62,634 nucleotides of DNA, from the NCBI GenBank assembly GCA_007121785.1, contig SKJX01000014.1, forward strand, positions 1 to 62,634. Reading direction: 5' to 3'. This DNA is from Nitriliruptoraceae bacterium. GTDB lineage: Bacteria; Actinomycetota; Nitriliruptoria; Nitriliruptorales; Nitriliruptoraceae. The position numbers and the translations under genes were made by a program. The notes beneath the pieces are model-generated. The model saw only the letters and a program-made list of their open reading frames with translations. It did not search any database and was not told where the DNA came from. Shown here one piece after another: positions 16,443 through 25,443 of the stretch; the stretch's first letter is position 1, and the number at the start of each line of letters is the position of its first letter.

Positions 16443-17992
16443 CCGAGCGTGTCGTGATCGTCGGTGCCGGCCTCGGCGGGCTGTCCGCCGCCTGCCACCT
16501 CGCCGGGAGGGGGGTGCCCGTGACCCTGCTGGAGCGATCCCACCACCCGGGTGGCCGCGCGGGCCTCCTCGAGCGTGACGGCTACCGATTCGATACCGGC
16601 CCGGCGGTGCTGACGATGCTCGGGGTGATGGAGGACACCTTCGCCGCTGCTGGCGCGGCACTGCACGACCACCTCGACCTCGTCCGCCTCGACCCCGCCT
16701 ACCGGGCGCGGTTCGCCGACGGTTCCAGCGTGCTGGTCAGGTCGTCCCAGGCGGACATGCGTGAGGAGCTGCGCGTCTTCGCCGGGGACGGTGCCGCGGA
16801 CGGGTTCGACGATTTCGTCACCTGGCTCCAGCGGCTGTTCGAGCTGGAGTTCGCCGACTTCATCGACCGGGACTTCAACTCGCTCGCCAGCTTGCTCCGC
16901 CAACCCGCCGCTCTGGCACGGCTCGCCGCGGCCGGTGGCTTCGGTCGCCTGCAGCCCGCGGTCGACCGGTTCTTCGACGATCACCGCCTGCAGCGGCTGT
17001 TCTCCTTCCAGGCGATGTACGCCGGGATGTCGCCGATGCGGGCGCTGGCGCTTTACTCGATCATCACCTACCTGGACACGGTGCAGGGCGTCTACTTCCC
17101 ACGAGGTGGCGTCCACGAGCTCTCCACCGGGCTGGCCCGCGCGGCTCGGGACGCCGGCGTCGATCTACGGCTGGGTGTCGAGGTGGAAGCGATCACCCCC
17201 TCGGGCAGCGGTGTCCCCGCCCGGGTCCGCACGAGCGACGGCACCTTTGAGGCCGAGGTGGTCGTCGCCAACCCGGACCTGCCAGCGGTCTACGACCAAC
17301 TCGTCGACGTCGACGCGCCACGTCGGCTGCGCCGTGGGCACTACTCGCCCTCCTGCCTGCTGTGGTTGGTCGGGGGGCGACGCCCCGAGGGCGCCGATCC
17401 CGCCCACCACACGATCCACTTCGGCGGGGCCTGGTCGCGCACCTTCGCGGAGCTGCTCGACGAGGGCCGTCCACAGTCGGATCCGTCGCGGTTCGTCACC
17501 ACCCCCAGCGTCACCGACCCCGACCTGGCGCCGGCTGGAGGTGACGTCCTGCACGTCCTCGAGCCGGTGCCCAACCTGCTGGCCGATCTCGACTGGCGGG
17601 CGCTGGAGCCGCAGCTGACGGACCGGATGCTCACCTGGCTCCAGAGGTCGGGGCATCTCGCAGGCAGCCCCGAGGTACTGCACACGATCTCGCCCGTGGA
17701 CTGGGCGGCGGAAGGCATGGGCGCGGGAACGCCCTTCTCCCTCGACCACCGCTTCACCCAGACCGGCCCCTTGCGTCCAGCGCTGACCGACCGGCGGCTC
17801 CCCGGCGTGGTCTTCGTCGGCAGCACCACCCGTCCCGGGGTCGGGGTACCGATGGTGCTGATCTCCGGCCGGCTCGCCGCCGACCGTGTCGTCGAGTGGT
17901 TGGGGCCGCGCCCCGCCGGCTCCCACCGGCCGGGGTGGCAGGGATCGACCGGCGCCGTCGCGGACGACAGGGAGAACGCACGTGCGAGTTGA
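16439..17992 (+). CDS. crtI: Phytoene desaturase
   Basis: A 517-residue CrtI-type FAD enzyme that desaturates phytoene towards lycopene. The N-terminal dinucleotide motif VVIVGAGLGGLSAA begins at residue 5 and is followed by LLERSHHPGGRAG. The C-terminal family signature is GSTTRPGVGVPMVLISG. The reading frame is open upstream to 15662, but that part is antisense-free overlap within blh; the ATG at 16439 gives a coupled ATGA start and the canonical N-terminus. Confidence 0.93.
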   Translation: MTERVVIVGAGLGGLSAACHLAGRGVPVTLLERSHHPGGRAGLLERDGYRFDTGPAVLTMLGVMEDTFAAAGAALHDHLDLVRLDPAYRARFADGSSVLVRSSQADMREELRVFAGDGAADGFDDFVTWLQRLFELEFADFIDRDFNSLASLLRQPAALARLAAAGGFGRLQPAVDRFFDDHRLQRLFSFQAMYAGMSPMRALALYSIITYLDTVQGVYFPRGGVHELSTGLARAARDAGVDLRLGVEVEAITPSGSGVPARVRTSDGTFEAEVVVANPDLPAVYDQLVDVDAPRRLRRGHYSPSCLLWLVGGRRPEGADPAHHTIHFGGAWSRTFAELLDEGRPQSDPSRFVTTPSVTDPDLAPAGGDVLHVLEPVPNLLADLDWRALEPQLTDRMLTWLQRSGHLAGSPEVLHTISPVDWAAEGMGAGTPFSLDHRFTQTGPLRPALTDRRLPGVVFVGSTTRPGVGVPMVLISGRLAADRVVEWLGPRPAGSHRPGWQGSTGAVADDRENARAS

Positions 17993-19004
17993 CCGGCGAC
18001 CTTCGATAGCGCCCCAATCGCGCGCCCGCGAGCTCCAGGCGAGCTACGCCCGCTGCCGGCGGCTACACCGCGCCAACGGCACGACCTACTACTGGGCGAC
18101 GCGGGCGCTACCGCGGGCCGACCAACCCCACGTCCATGCTCTGTACGGGCTGTGCCGGTACGCCGACGAGATCGTGGACGCGCCGGGACGTGGCGACATC
18201 GCCCAACGGGCCGCGACGCTCGACGCACTGCGCGAACGGTTCCACCAGGACGTGGCCACCGGCCGCAGCGACCACCCGGTGCTCGCCGCGGCGGTCGACA
18301 CGGTGCAGCGCCTGTCCATCGACCCCCAACTGCTGCTGCGGTTCTTCGGCTCGATGCAGATGGACCTCGCGGTGTCGACCTACCGCACCCACGCCGAGCT
18401 CGAGCGCTACATGGACGGCTCCGCCGCCGTCATCGGCGAGCTGATGCTGCCGGTGCTGCGACCCCCAGACCCCGACACGGCCCGGCCTGGAGCACGTGCC
18501 CTGGGCATCGCGTTCCAGCTCACCAACTTCCTGCGCGACGTGGACGAGGATCTCGACCGTGGTCGCGTCTACCTGCCGTTGGAGGACCTCGAGCGGTTCG
18601 GTGCGGACCCCTGGCGACGTGTGGTCGATGCCTCATGGCGGGACTTCAGCCGGTTCCAGATCGCACGCATCCGCGCCATCTACCGCGAGGCTGACGCCGG
18701 CATCGACCTGCTGCCCCCACGGTCCGCAAAGGTCATCCGTGCCGCGCGGGTGCTCTACAGCGGCATCCTCGACCGCATCGAGGACGCCGACCACGACGTC
18801 TTCTCCGCACGCGCCAGGATCGCCACGCCCCTCAAGGTGGCGGTCGTCGGCCGCGAGGTGGTCCGGCGTTCACCGCCCGTCGCGGTGGCGACCGGCGCGT
18901 TCGGCCAGGTCGGAGCCGCCGGCGCGGTCGGCCGCTCCACCCGCGCTGCCGTCAGGCCCGCCACGCGCCCCACGTCGTCGAGCCCCCTGCCGGCCCCACG
19001 GTGA
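17982..19004 (+). CDS. crtB: Phytoene synthase
   Basis: A 340-residue prenyl synthase that condenses two geranylgeranyl diphosphates to phytoene. Both Asp-rich Mg-binding motifs are present: YADEIVD (about 57-63) and FLRDVDEDLDRGR (about 181-193). The GTG at 17982 overlaps the crtI stop and has GGAG upstream. The last 50 residues are Arg/Ala/Ser-rich and not conserved. No GGPP synthase gene is in the window, so its substrate is made elsewhere. Confidence 0.93.
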   Translation: MRVDRRPSIAPQSRARELQASYARCRRLHRANGTTYYWATRALPRADQPHVHALYGLCRYADEIVDAPGRGDIAQRAATLDALRERFHQDVATGRSDHPVLAAAVDTVQRLSIDPQLLLRFFGSMQMDLAVSTYRTHAELERYMDGSAAVIGELMLPVLRPPDPDTARPGARALGIAFQLTNFLRDVDEDLDRGRVYLPLEDLERFGADPWRRVVDASWRDFSRFQIARIRAIYREADAGIDLLPPRSAKVIRAARVLYSGILDRIEDADHDVFSARARIATPLKVAVVGREVVRRSPPVAVATGAFGQVGAAGAVGRSTRAAVRPATRPTSSSPLPAPR

Positions 19005-19011
19005 GGCCGTG

Positions 19012-19416
19012 ATGGAGCCCTTCCACTACCTGCTGGTTCTCCTGGCCTGCCTGGCCATCACCGCGCCTTTGGAGTGGGTCGTCGGTGCGCGGGTGTACCG
19101 CCGCCCCCGACGGCTCACCCTCACCCTGGTCATCGCGATGACGCCCTTCATCGTCTGGGACCTGGTCGGGATCGCGCGGGGTCACTGGGACTTCTCGTCG
19201 CGCTACACCCTCAGCATCGACCTCGGTGGGGTGATGCCCCTGGAGGAACTGCTGTTCTTCGTGGTCATCCCCATCTGCGCGCTGCTGACCCACCAGGCCG
19301 TGCTGCGGCTCGGTGCGCGGGTGTGGCCACGAGGTCGCTTGGCACGGGAAGCCAGGGAGCTGGGGGCGGTCGCTCCATCGACCTCCGAGGTGGAGCAGGG
19401 GGCACCCCGTGCCTGA
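19012..19416 (+). CDS. crtYc: Lycopene cyclase subunit, CrtYc type
   Basis: A 134-residue protein with three predicted transmembrane helices and the PLEW and PLEELLFF motifs typical of the first half of heterodimeric bacterial lycopene cyclases. ATG at 19012, 8 bases after crtB; a GTG 3 bases earlier is possible. It works with the next gene product to close beta-ionone rings. Confidence 0.88.
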   Translation: MEPFHYLLVLLACLAITAPLEWVVGARVYRRPRRLTLTLVIAMTPFIVWDLVGIARGHWDFSSRYTLSIDLGGVMPLEELLFFVVIPICALLTHQAVLRLGARVWPRGRLAREARELGAVAPSTSEVEQGAPRA

Positions 19417-19783
19417 GTACACCCTGCTGACGGTCCTCGCGATCGTCGTGGTCGTCCTCCTCGACCTCGTCGTGGCCCGCACACGGCTGCTCGCCACCCT
19501 CGGCTTCTGGCTGGCACTGGCGATCATGTGGGCCTTCCAGATCCCCGTCGACGGGTGGCTGACCCGGCTCGACGCGGCCATCGTGCGCTACGACGACCGC
19601 CACTTCAGCGGGGTGCGGCTCTTCCTGGACTCGCCGATCGAGGACTTCGCGTTCGGGTTCGCCATGGTGTTGGCGACCCTGATGGTGTGGACCGTGCTGG
19701 CGCGCCGGGAGCGGTCCTCGGTCGAGGACGCCGGCCCGTCTCTCGACGGCCGGCGCCTCGGTGACGATGGAACTGCCGGGTAG
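19409..19783 (+). CDS. crtYd: Lycopene cyclase subunit, CrtYd type
   Basis: A 124-residue protein with three predicted helices and the DSPIEDFAFGF signature of the second lycopene cyclase half. The GTG overlaps the crtYc stop by 8 bases. With CrtYc it would convert lycopene to beta-carotene (or gamma-carotene), the substrate of the Blh enzyme encoded by the first gene. The last 25 residues are polar and unconserved. Confidence 0.85.
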   Translation: MPEYTLLTVLAIVVVVLLDLVVARTRLLATLGFWLALAIMWAFQIPVDGWLTRLDAAIVRYDDRHFSGVRLFLDSPIEDFAFGFAMVLATLMVWTVLARRERSSVEDAGPSLDGRRLGDDGTAG

Positions 19784-19891
19784 CGTCCAGACCGAGGCGC
19801 CGGTCGACGGCACGATCGAGGCGTGGTGCCGCGCGGAGGACCGTCGGCTGTGCACCGAAGATCCCCGGTTGACGGGCCCGGACCGGCGCCG

Positions 19892-20710
19892 TCACGCGTT
19901 CATGTGGCCGACCGCAACCAGGTACTCAGCGGGGAAGACCACGTGATCGGCGTCCGGGGCGCGGTGCTGCTCGAACAGCTGGCTCAGGTCGTCGCGCAGC
20001 TCACCGAAGCGTCCGTCCGCCTCGGTGAGCTGTCGGGCTTCGACGAGCGGTCCCAGGCTGGTCGTGTAGCACTCGACCGCCGCCGGGGCGGAGTCGTGGC
20101 CGATCTCCCAGTGGTCGTGGTGGAACTCGAGGGACATGCCGGTGCCCTCGAACAGCTCCCGCACATGGGCCTCGTCCCCCCAGAGCAGGGGTGGGTCCAC
20201 GAACCCCGGGTCGGGAGGCAGGTAGCCAGCCACGATGCGGAAGAAGTCCCCGAACACCCCCTGCGGCGACCAGCTGCACACGCCCATGCGGCCGCCCGGC
20301 CGCAGCACGCGGGCGAGCTCCTCAGCGGCGACCTCGTGCCGGGGCGCGAACATGCAGCCGAACGTCGACAGCACGACATCGAACCGTCCCGCGTCGAACG
20401 GCAGCTGCTCCGCATCCCCCTCGGTCCAGGTCACCTCGACATCCGCCGACCTGGCGCGCTCACGCGCGACGTCGAGCATCGCCGGGCTCAGGTCGACCCC
20501 GGTGACGTCGGCGCCGGCCTGTGCGGCGGGGATGGCGGCGTTCCCCGTCCCGCAGGCGATGTCCAGCACCGCGTCACCGGGCTGGATTCCCATCCGACGG
20601 ACGAGCCGTTCCCCGACGCCGTACAGCTGCTCCTGCCGCATCATGGCGTCGTAGTCGCCCTTGGCCCACGTCTCCCGGGCTTGCTCCTTGTGGCCGGCCA
20701 CCTGCTGCAT
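19892..20710 (-). CDS. Class I SAM-dependent methyltransferase
   Basis: About 272 residues from the ATG at 20710, which has GAGGAGG upstream. Methyltransf_11-type motifs: VLDIACGTGNAAIPAA (motif I, SAM binding), VTGVDLSPAML (motif II), EGDAEQLPF and FDVVLSTFG (motif III-like) and LRPGGRMG. Substrate unknown. It is convergent with the carotenoid operon and downstream of a LuxR gene. Confidence 0.88.
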   Translation of the reverse strand: MQQVAGHKEQARETWAKGDYDAMMRQEQLYGVGERLVRRMGIQPGDAVLDIACGTGNAAIPAAQAGADVTGVDLSPAMLDVARERARSADVEVTWTEGDAEQLPFDAGRFDVVLSTFGCMFAPRHEVAAEELARVLRPGGRMGVCSWSPQGVFGDFFRIVAGYLPPDPGFVDPPLLWGDEAHVRELFEGTGMSLEFHHDHWEIGHDSAPAAVECYTTSLGPLVEARQLTEADGRFGELRDDLSQLFEQHRAPDADHVVFPAEYLVAVGHMNA

Positions 20711-20832
20711 GGGTGCGGTCCTCCTCGTGTCGGTCGTACGGACACCCGGGAGCATGGGCGACGCTCGGGTCGACGACTTCGCCGGTCGAGGCCAACTTGA
20801 ACGGGGATCGTGCATGGCCCGAACAGGCCACC

Positions 20833-20921
20833 CGGCGCTACAGCAGCCCGGCGCGCGTCGCTCGGCCGGCGCGTCGCTCGGGGCGACGCGGCGCTACAGC
20901 AGCCCGGCGCGCGTCGCTCGG
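20833..20921. repeat. 33-bp direct repeat duplicating the end of the luxR gene
   Basis: A 33-base sequence starting CGGCGCTACAGCAGCCC occurs at 20833-20865 and again at 20889-20921. The right copy encodes the last codons (ATRAGLL) and stop of the LuxR-type regulator on the minus strand; the left copy lies just beyond it. The interval carries a further GCGTCGCTCGG partial copy, suggesting slippage or tandem duplication. Confidence 0.85.
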
Positions 20922-22552
20922 GCGACCGCCTCGGCACGTGACGAGCAACCCAGGCGGGCGTAGATGTTCGCGACGTGCCGGTGCACGGTGTGCGGGCTCA
21001 GCACCAGCTGCTCGGCGATCTGTCGGTCCGACCGGCCGCGGGCGATCAGCGCCAGGACCTCCACCTGTCGTGAGGTCAGGGACGGGTCCCCGTCCGTGCT
21101 CGCCCCGTCCGGCGATCCGAGCCGCTCGAGCAGGGCCTGCGCCCGGGTGCGCTCCACCTCGGCGTCGGTCTCCGTGAGTCCGGCCAGGGCGAGCCTGGCC
21201 TCGCGACGGGCCGCATCGTGTCGTCCGAGGTCGGCGAGGATCTCGGCCAGGTCGGTCCGCGCGGACGCGGCCTCTACCTGGGCGCCGCTGCGTCGAAGCC
21301 GGTCGGCGGCTTGTTCGAGGTGCTCGCACGCGTGCTCGGGTGCCCCGGTCACGAACGCGAGCGCGCCTTCGCACCGGTGGACCGCGGCCCAGAGCGCATC
21401 GGTCTTCGCGGCCTCGGCGATGACGCGCAGCTCCGAGAGGGTCGCGGCGGCGGTCTCCTGTTCCTCAAGGGCGATGAGCGTCCGGACCATCGCCTCCAAC
21501 ACGTCGGCGCCGGCGACGCCGTCGGTGGTGGCGGTGTGCCGTCGCGCTCGTTCCAGGAGCTCGAGGGCCTCCGAGGGCCGACCCGTGTCCAGCCGCACGG
21601 CCGCCAGGCCACGCAACCCGGGTGGCCCGGCCTGCTCGAACAGCGCCTCCGCCTCATCCCACCGTCCCTGCCGACGGCGGAACTCCCCGAGCCGCGTCAA
21701 CGCGTCCGCTCGCCACGAGGGGTGTTCGGTCCCCAGCGAGGTGAGCGCGCCGACGAGCTCGCGTTCCGCCTCGTCCCAGTCACCCTGCCAGGCCCGGACC
21801 ACGCCGTAGTGGGAGCGGCACACGCCCCGCAGGAACCGAGCGTCCATCCGCTCGCTGAACGCTTCGACCTGACGGCACCACTGGCCCGCCCGGTCGTAGT
21901 CGCGGAGTTGCTCGCACGTCGACAGCAGCAGGCAGGCCGCCCATGCCGCCGGTGCCAGCTGCTCGTACTCCCCGCTGAGCGCGGCGGTGACGGCCTCGTC
22001 CAGGCATCGCAGCCCCTCGACGATGTCGCCCTGCTCGACGCGGACCACACCCTCGGTGGCCACGGCGAACATCTCGAGGGCGACCGCGCCGTGCCGCCGG
22101 CCGTGCTCCTGTGCCTCCCGCGCCAGCGTGGACGCCGTGCCCAAATCCGCGGCTCCCAACGCCGTGTGCGCGTCGAACACCGCCAGCCACCCGTGCTCCG
22201 CACACGGCTCGACCTCCTGCAGCAGGCGTCTGGCGCGCGCGAACCAGCCGTCGGCGACCGCGTGCGCGCCCCGGAACGAGGCGTGGTCGTCGCCGAGCCA
22301 CAGCGCCATCCTCGCGGCCGACCGCCGGTCGCCCTGCTCGCGGTAGCCGTGGTAGGCCCGCTCCCGGGCGTCCAGGCAGCCGGGGACGTCCTCCAGCCAC
22401 CAGGCGGCCCAGCTGAGCTCCTCGAGCGCATCCGCGCCGGCCCCCAACGACACGGCCTCCTTGAGCCGGTCATGCGCCTCTTGCCACGCGCCCCGCGCCA
22501 GCGCGTCGCGGCCCGCTGCCAGGTGCTCGTCAGCCCGGGAGTCGCCACCCAT
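20894..22552 (-). CDS. LuxR-family regulator with TPR-like repeats
   Basis: A 552-residue protein. Residues 1-470 are alpha-helical, Ala/Leu/Glu-rich TPR-like repeats (for example LTRLGEFRRRQGRWDEAEALFEQAG). Residues 485-552 are a LuxR/NarL helix-turn-helix (LTSRQVEVLALIARGRSDRQIAEQLVLSPHTVHRHVANIYARLG). No AAA/MalT ATPase domain is present, unlike many large LuxR proteins. The target is unknown; the methyltransferase gene downstream in the same direction is a candidate. Confidence 0.88.
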   Translation of the reverse strand: MGGDSRADEHLAAGRDALARGAWQEAHDRLKEAVSLGAGADALEELSWAAWWLEDVPGCLDARERAYHGYREQGDRRSAARMALWLGDDHASFRGAHAVADGWFARARRLLQEVEPCAEHGWLAVFDAHTALGAADLGTASTLAREAQEHGRRHGAVALEMFAVATEGVVRVEQGDIVEGLRCLDEAVTAALSGEYEQLAPAAWAACLLLSTCEQLRDYDRAGQWCRQVEAFSERMDARFLRGVCRSHYGVVRAWQGDWDEAERELVGALTSLGTEHPSWRADALTRLGEFRRRQGRWDEAEALFEQAGPPGLRGLAAVRLDTGRPSEALELLERARRHTATTDGVAGADVLEAMVRTLIALEEQETAAATLSELRVIAEAAKTDALWAAVHRCEGALAFVTGAPEHACEHLEQAADRLRRSGAQVEAASARTDLAEILADLGRHDAARREARLALAGLTETDAEVERTRAQALLERLGSPDGASTDGDPSLTSRQVEVLALIARGRSDRQIAEQLVLSPHTVHRHVANIYARLGCSSRAEAVARATRAGLL

Positions 22553-22595
22553 GTCGCGAGCCTACGGGACCGACGGGGCGCCGACCGTGTAGGCG

Positions 22596-23234
22596 TCACC
22601 TGGTGACGCGATCGCCGTCAGCGACGCTCTTCTCCTGGTTCGATGGGAGCAGCCTCAAGGCGGTCGACCCGAGCCAGACCAGCACGGTGGCGATGAACAA
22701 CCGCTGGTGCACGCCTGCGGCGAACGTCCCGGGGGCGATGGCCGTGGTAGCGAGCCACGCGACGACGAACGCCAGCGTGACGATCCCCGTCCAGGCCGAG
22801 AACCTCGCGAAGGTCGTCCACCCGGCTTCGGAGCACATCGCACGCCAGACGAGCACCATGGCGACCATCATCGATCCGAGGCCAGTCAGCGCTGCCAGAC
22901 CATGGACCACGTCGGTGACCGTCCCTTGCGCACAGCCAGGTGTGCAGGGCGTCACACCCTGGATCGCCAACGTCGCGCCGAAGAAGCCGATCAACCAGGG
23001 GCTGGCTGCGGTCCGACGCCCGATGTCGCTGCGGGCCAGGCGAGACGCGAACGCGATGACGAGCAGGCCGGTGACGACGAAGTTGGTGTTCTGGACGATC
23101 GCGAAGGGCGCTTCGGCGCCGCCGAGGTCGCTGACGTTCTGGGTTCGGTGGCGGTACCCCGGCCAGGTCAGACCCGCCACGACGACGCCGAGGCTGAAGA
23201 CGACCGGTGCCAGTAGCCCGGCGAGCACCGGCAT
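22596..23234 (-). CDS. DUF998 membrane protein
   Basis: About 212 residues from the ATG at 23234, with six predicted transmembrane helices and the DUF998 pattern (YRHRTQNVSDLG after helix 1, TPCTPGC, then HGLAAL). A TTG at 23327 or GTG at 23276 would extend the N-terminus, but neither has a good ribosome binding site and the family normally starts just before helix 1. Function unknown. It follows the alpha/beta hydrolase gene closely. Confidence 0.75.
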   Translation of the reverse strand: MPVLAGLLAPVVFSLGVVVAGLTWPGYRHRTQNVSDLGGAEAPFAIVQNTNFVVTGLLVIAFASRLARSDIGRRTAASPWLIGFFGATLAIQGVTPCTPGCAQGTVTDVVHGLAALTGLGSMMVAMVLVWRAMCSEAGWTTFARFSAWTGIVTLAFVVAWLATTAIAPGTFAAGVHQRLFIATVLVWLGSTALRLLPSNQEKSVADGDRVTR

Positions 23235-23310
23235 CCGCTCTCGGTTCGAGTTGGGGCGTTCGGGCCGGTGCGTCACGTCGGTCTCGATCCGGGGGACATC
23301 GAGGTGGAGC

Positions 23311-24132
23311 TCAGGGACGGGCCCCAACGAACGTCAGGAGCCGGTCGGCGACGAGGTCCGGTGCGGTGATGTCGGCGGTGTGGCCCTGACCTTCGAGCAC
23401 CGACACGCTCGCGTCGGGTATCGCGTCGCTGACGACCTCGGGTTGCCAGTCCAGCGCCTGGTCATCACCGACCAGCAGGCGGGTGGGCACGGTGACCTTC
23501 GCGGCGTCCGCGGGGTCGAAGGGTGTCGCCAGGAACGCGCGCTCCTCGCGGAGGATCGTGTGGGCGGCCGCGACGCGGGCTGGCCATGACGGCTGCTGCC
23601 GGTAGGCCTCGACCTGCTCGTCGGTCATCCTCACGTACTCGCGCAGGAACGTCTCGACGAGCCGCTCGGGGTCGCCGTCCTCGAGCATGGCTTCCAAGCG
23701 CTCCAGCAGCCCCTCCGGTGGGGCCCACGCGGCCGGGTCGACCGGTGGCCACCCCTCGTACAGCACGAGCCGGCTGATGTTGGACGTGAGCGGGGCGGCG
23801 CCGAAGGCGCAGGTCCCGCCGAACGAGTGCCCGTAGACACCGACGGGGTGCCCCGAGGTGGTCGCGATCGCATCGATCACCGCGGCCACGTCCTCGAACT
23901 CGCGCGCGAGCTGGTACTGCGGGTGATCGCCGCTCGCGCCACGGCCCCGCCGATCCATCGCATGGACGGTGACGTGTGAGGTGAGCAGCGGCCGCAACGC
24001 CTCCCATCGCGTGTGGTCACCGAGCCCCCCGTGCACCAGCAGCACGGGTGGTCCTTCGCCGCTGCTGTGGTAGGCGATGGTGGTGCCGTCCGGCGACACC
24101 ACCTCGGACCGGGTCGTGGTCGTCGTGACCAT
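23311..24132 (-). CDS. Alpha/beta hydrolase
   Basis: A 273-residue alpha/beta-fold hydrolase. Oxyanion region LLVHGGLGDHTRWE, nucleophile elbow GHSFGG (about 102), acid in LLVGDDQ and general-base His in GQGHTAD near the C-terminus. ATG with GGGAGGG upstream. It is close to esterase/haloperoxidase-like enzymes; substrate not inferable. Probably cotranscribed with the DUF998 gene. Confidence 0.85.
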   Translation of the reverse strand: MVTTTTTRSEVVSPDGTTIAYHSSGEGPPVLLVHGGLGDHTRWEALRPLLTSHVTVHAMDRRGRGASGDHPQYQLAREFEDVAAVIDAIATTSGHPVGVYGHSFGGTCAFGAAPLTSNISRLVLYEGWPPVDPAAWAPPEGLLERLEAMLEDGDPERLVETFLREYVRMTDEQVEAYRQQPSWPARVAAAHTILREERAFLATPFDPADAAKVTVPTRLLVGDDQALDWQPEVVSDAIPDASVSVLEGQGHTADITAPDLVADRLLTFVGARP

Positions 24133-24254
24133 CGGGCGTCCCTCCCTCTGCGCCGTCGATGTGGACCGTCCGCCGGCAACCTACGTCGCGGCGTCGGTGC
24201 CGACCATCGGGAACCCCCCGCGTCCGGTCTACGGGGAACCCCGTAGCTGTCAGG

Positions 24255-25316
24255 TCAGGGAGCTGACCCGGCCGAGACCAGCTCCATCGCGACCGCGGCC
24301 CGCGTCGCGTCGGCACGCCCGCCCGCGCCGAGCTTGCGGTAGACGTTGGTGACGTGCCGCTCGACCGTCTTGGTCGCGATGTCGAGCGTCGCCGCGATCC
24401 GCTCGTTGGTCGCCCCGGACGCGATGTGACGCAACACCTCCCGTTCGCGGGGTGTCAGGGAGGCGTGCGGTGGCTCCGGCGTCGTCCGTGGGGCGATGGG
24501 GCGGCCGGCGACGAAGTCGAGGATGACCTCCACGATCGATCCGGAGTCCCGGAGGAACGGGTCGTGTTCGTTGCCGTCGAGCAGGTGTCGCCGGGCGCCG
24601 GGGATGGCCGCGGCGAGCTCGTCGGCCGCGGAGGCGGGGATGACCTGATCGTCGCGGTCGTGGACGACCAACGTCGGCGCCTCGATCGCCGCCAGGTCGG
24701 CGCGCACGTCCATGGCCCACGTGTGCTCGAGCAGCCGCGCGGCCATCTCCGGCTCGGCGGCGACCTGCTGGAAACGGCTGAACCAGCGGAGATCCTGCGA
24801 ACTGGCGTTGGGGAGCATGTGCGTGGCCAGCAACCGAACGGCCATGTCCCAGTCCGCACGGATCAGTTGCGTGCTCGCCTCCAGGCTGTCCCGGGGCATC
24901 ATGGCCTGGCCGCGAGCGAACCCGGAGTAGAGCAGGAGCCGGTCCACCCGCTCGGGGTGACGGGCAGCGAACCGTGCCGCTGGGGGCACGCCGAAGGAGT
25001 ACCCGACCAGGTTGGCCCGCTGGATCCCGGCGGCGTCGAGGACGCTGGCGAGCTGCTCCACGTCGTTGTCCAACGACAGCTCGAACCCGTCGCGATCCGA
25101 CAACCCGCACCCGAGCCGGTCGTACCACACGAACCGGTGCGCAGCGGACAGCTTCTCGAGCGCGCTGGCGGCGGCCGGATGGCTCCAGTTCAGCTCCAGG
25201 TGGCACAGCCATCCTGGCACCATCACCAGCGCCGGACCCTCACCACGGCTCCCGTAGGCGACGCACGACCCGTCGGTGAGCGTGGCGAACCTGGCCACGG
25301 TCGCGGTCCCACCCAT
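24255..25316 (-). CDS. Alpha/beta hydrolase fused to a LuxR DNA-binding domain
   Basis: A 353-residue fusion. Residues 1-270 are a complete alpha/beta hydrolase with VMVPGWLCHLE, nucleophile GYSFG (about 105), acid in VVHDRDD (about 220) and His in GNEHDPF (about 247), so the catalytic triad appears intact. Residues 285-353 are a LuxR helix-turn-helix ([44 protein letters not shown]). Such one-component proteins may sense an ester or lactone by binding or hydrolysing it. It neighbours a stand-alone alpha/beta hydrolase transcribed in the same direction, a plausible target. Confidence 0.88.
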   Translation of the reverse strand: MGGTATVARFATLTDGSCVAYGSRGEGPALVMVPGWLCHLELNWSHPAAASALEKLSAAHRFVWYDRLGCGLSDRDGFELSLDNDVEQLASVLDAAGIQRANLVGYSFGVPPAARFAARHPERVDRLLLYSGFARGQAMMPRDSLEASTQLIRADWDMAVRLLATHMLPNASSQDLRWFSRFQQVAAEPEMAARLLEHTWAMDVRADLAAIEAPTLVVHDRDDQVIPASAADELAAAIPGARRHLLDGNEHDPFLRDSGSIVEVILDFVAGRPIAPRTTPEPPHASLTPREREVLRHIASGATNERIAATLDIATKTVERHVTNVYRKLGAGGRADATRAAVAMELVSAGSAP

Positions 25317-25443
25317 GCCGTCCCCTCCGGCCGGCCACCCGGAAGCACACTCTACGCGTGGCCTGCGCGGGGCGGAAGGCAGCCCGCCAGTCGATGCCGG
25401 CCGCGCCCGACGTGGCCCGTGCGTCGTCGCGGTGGTCCCGCGC

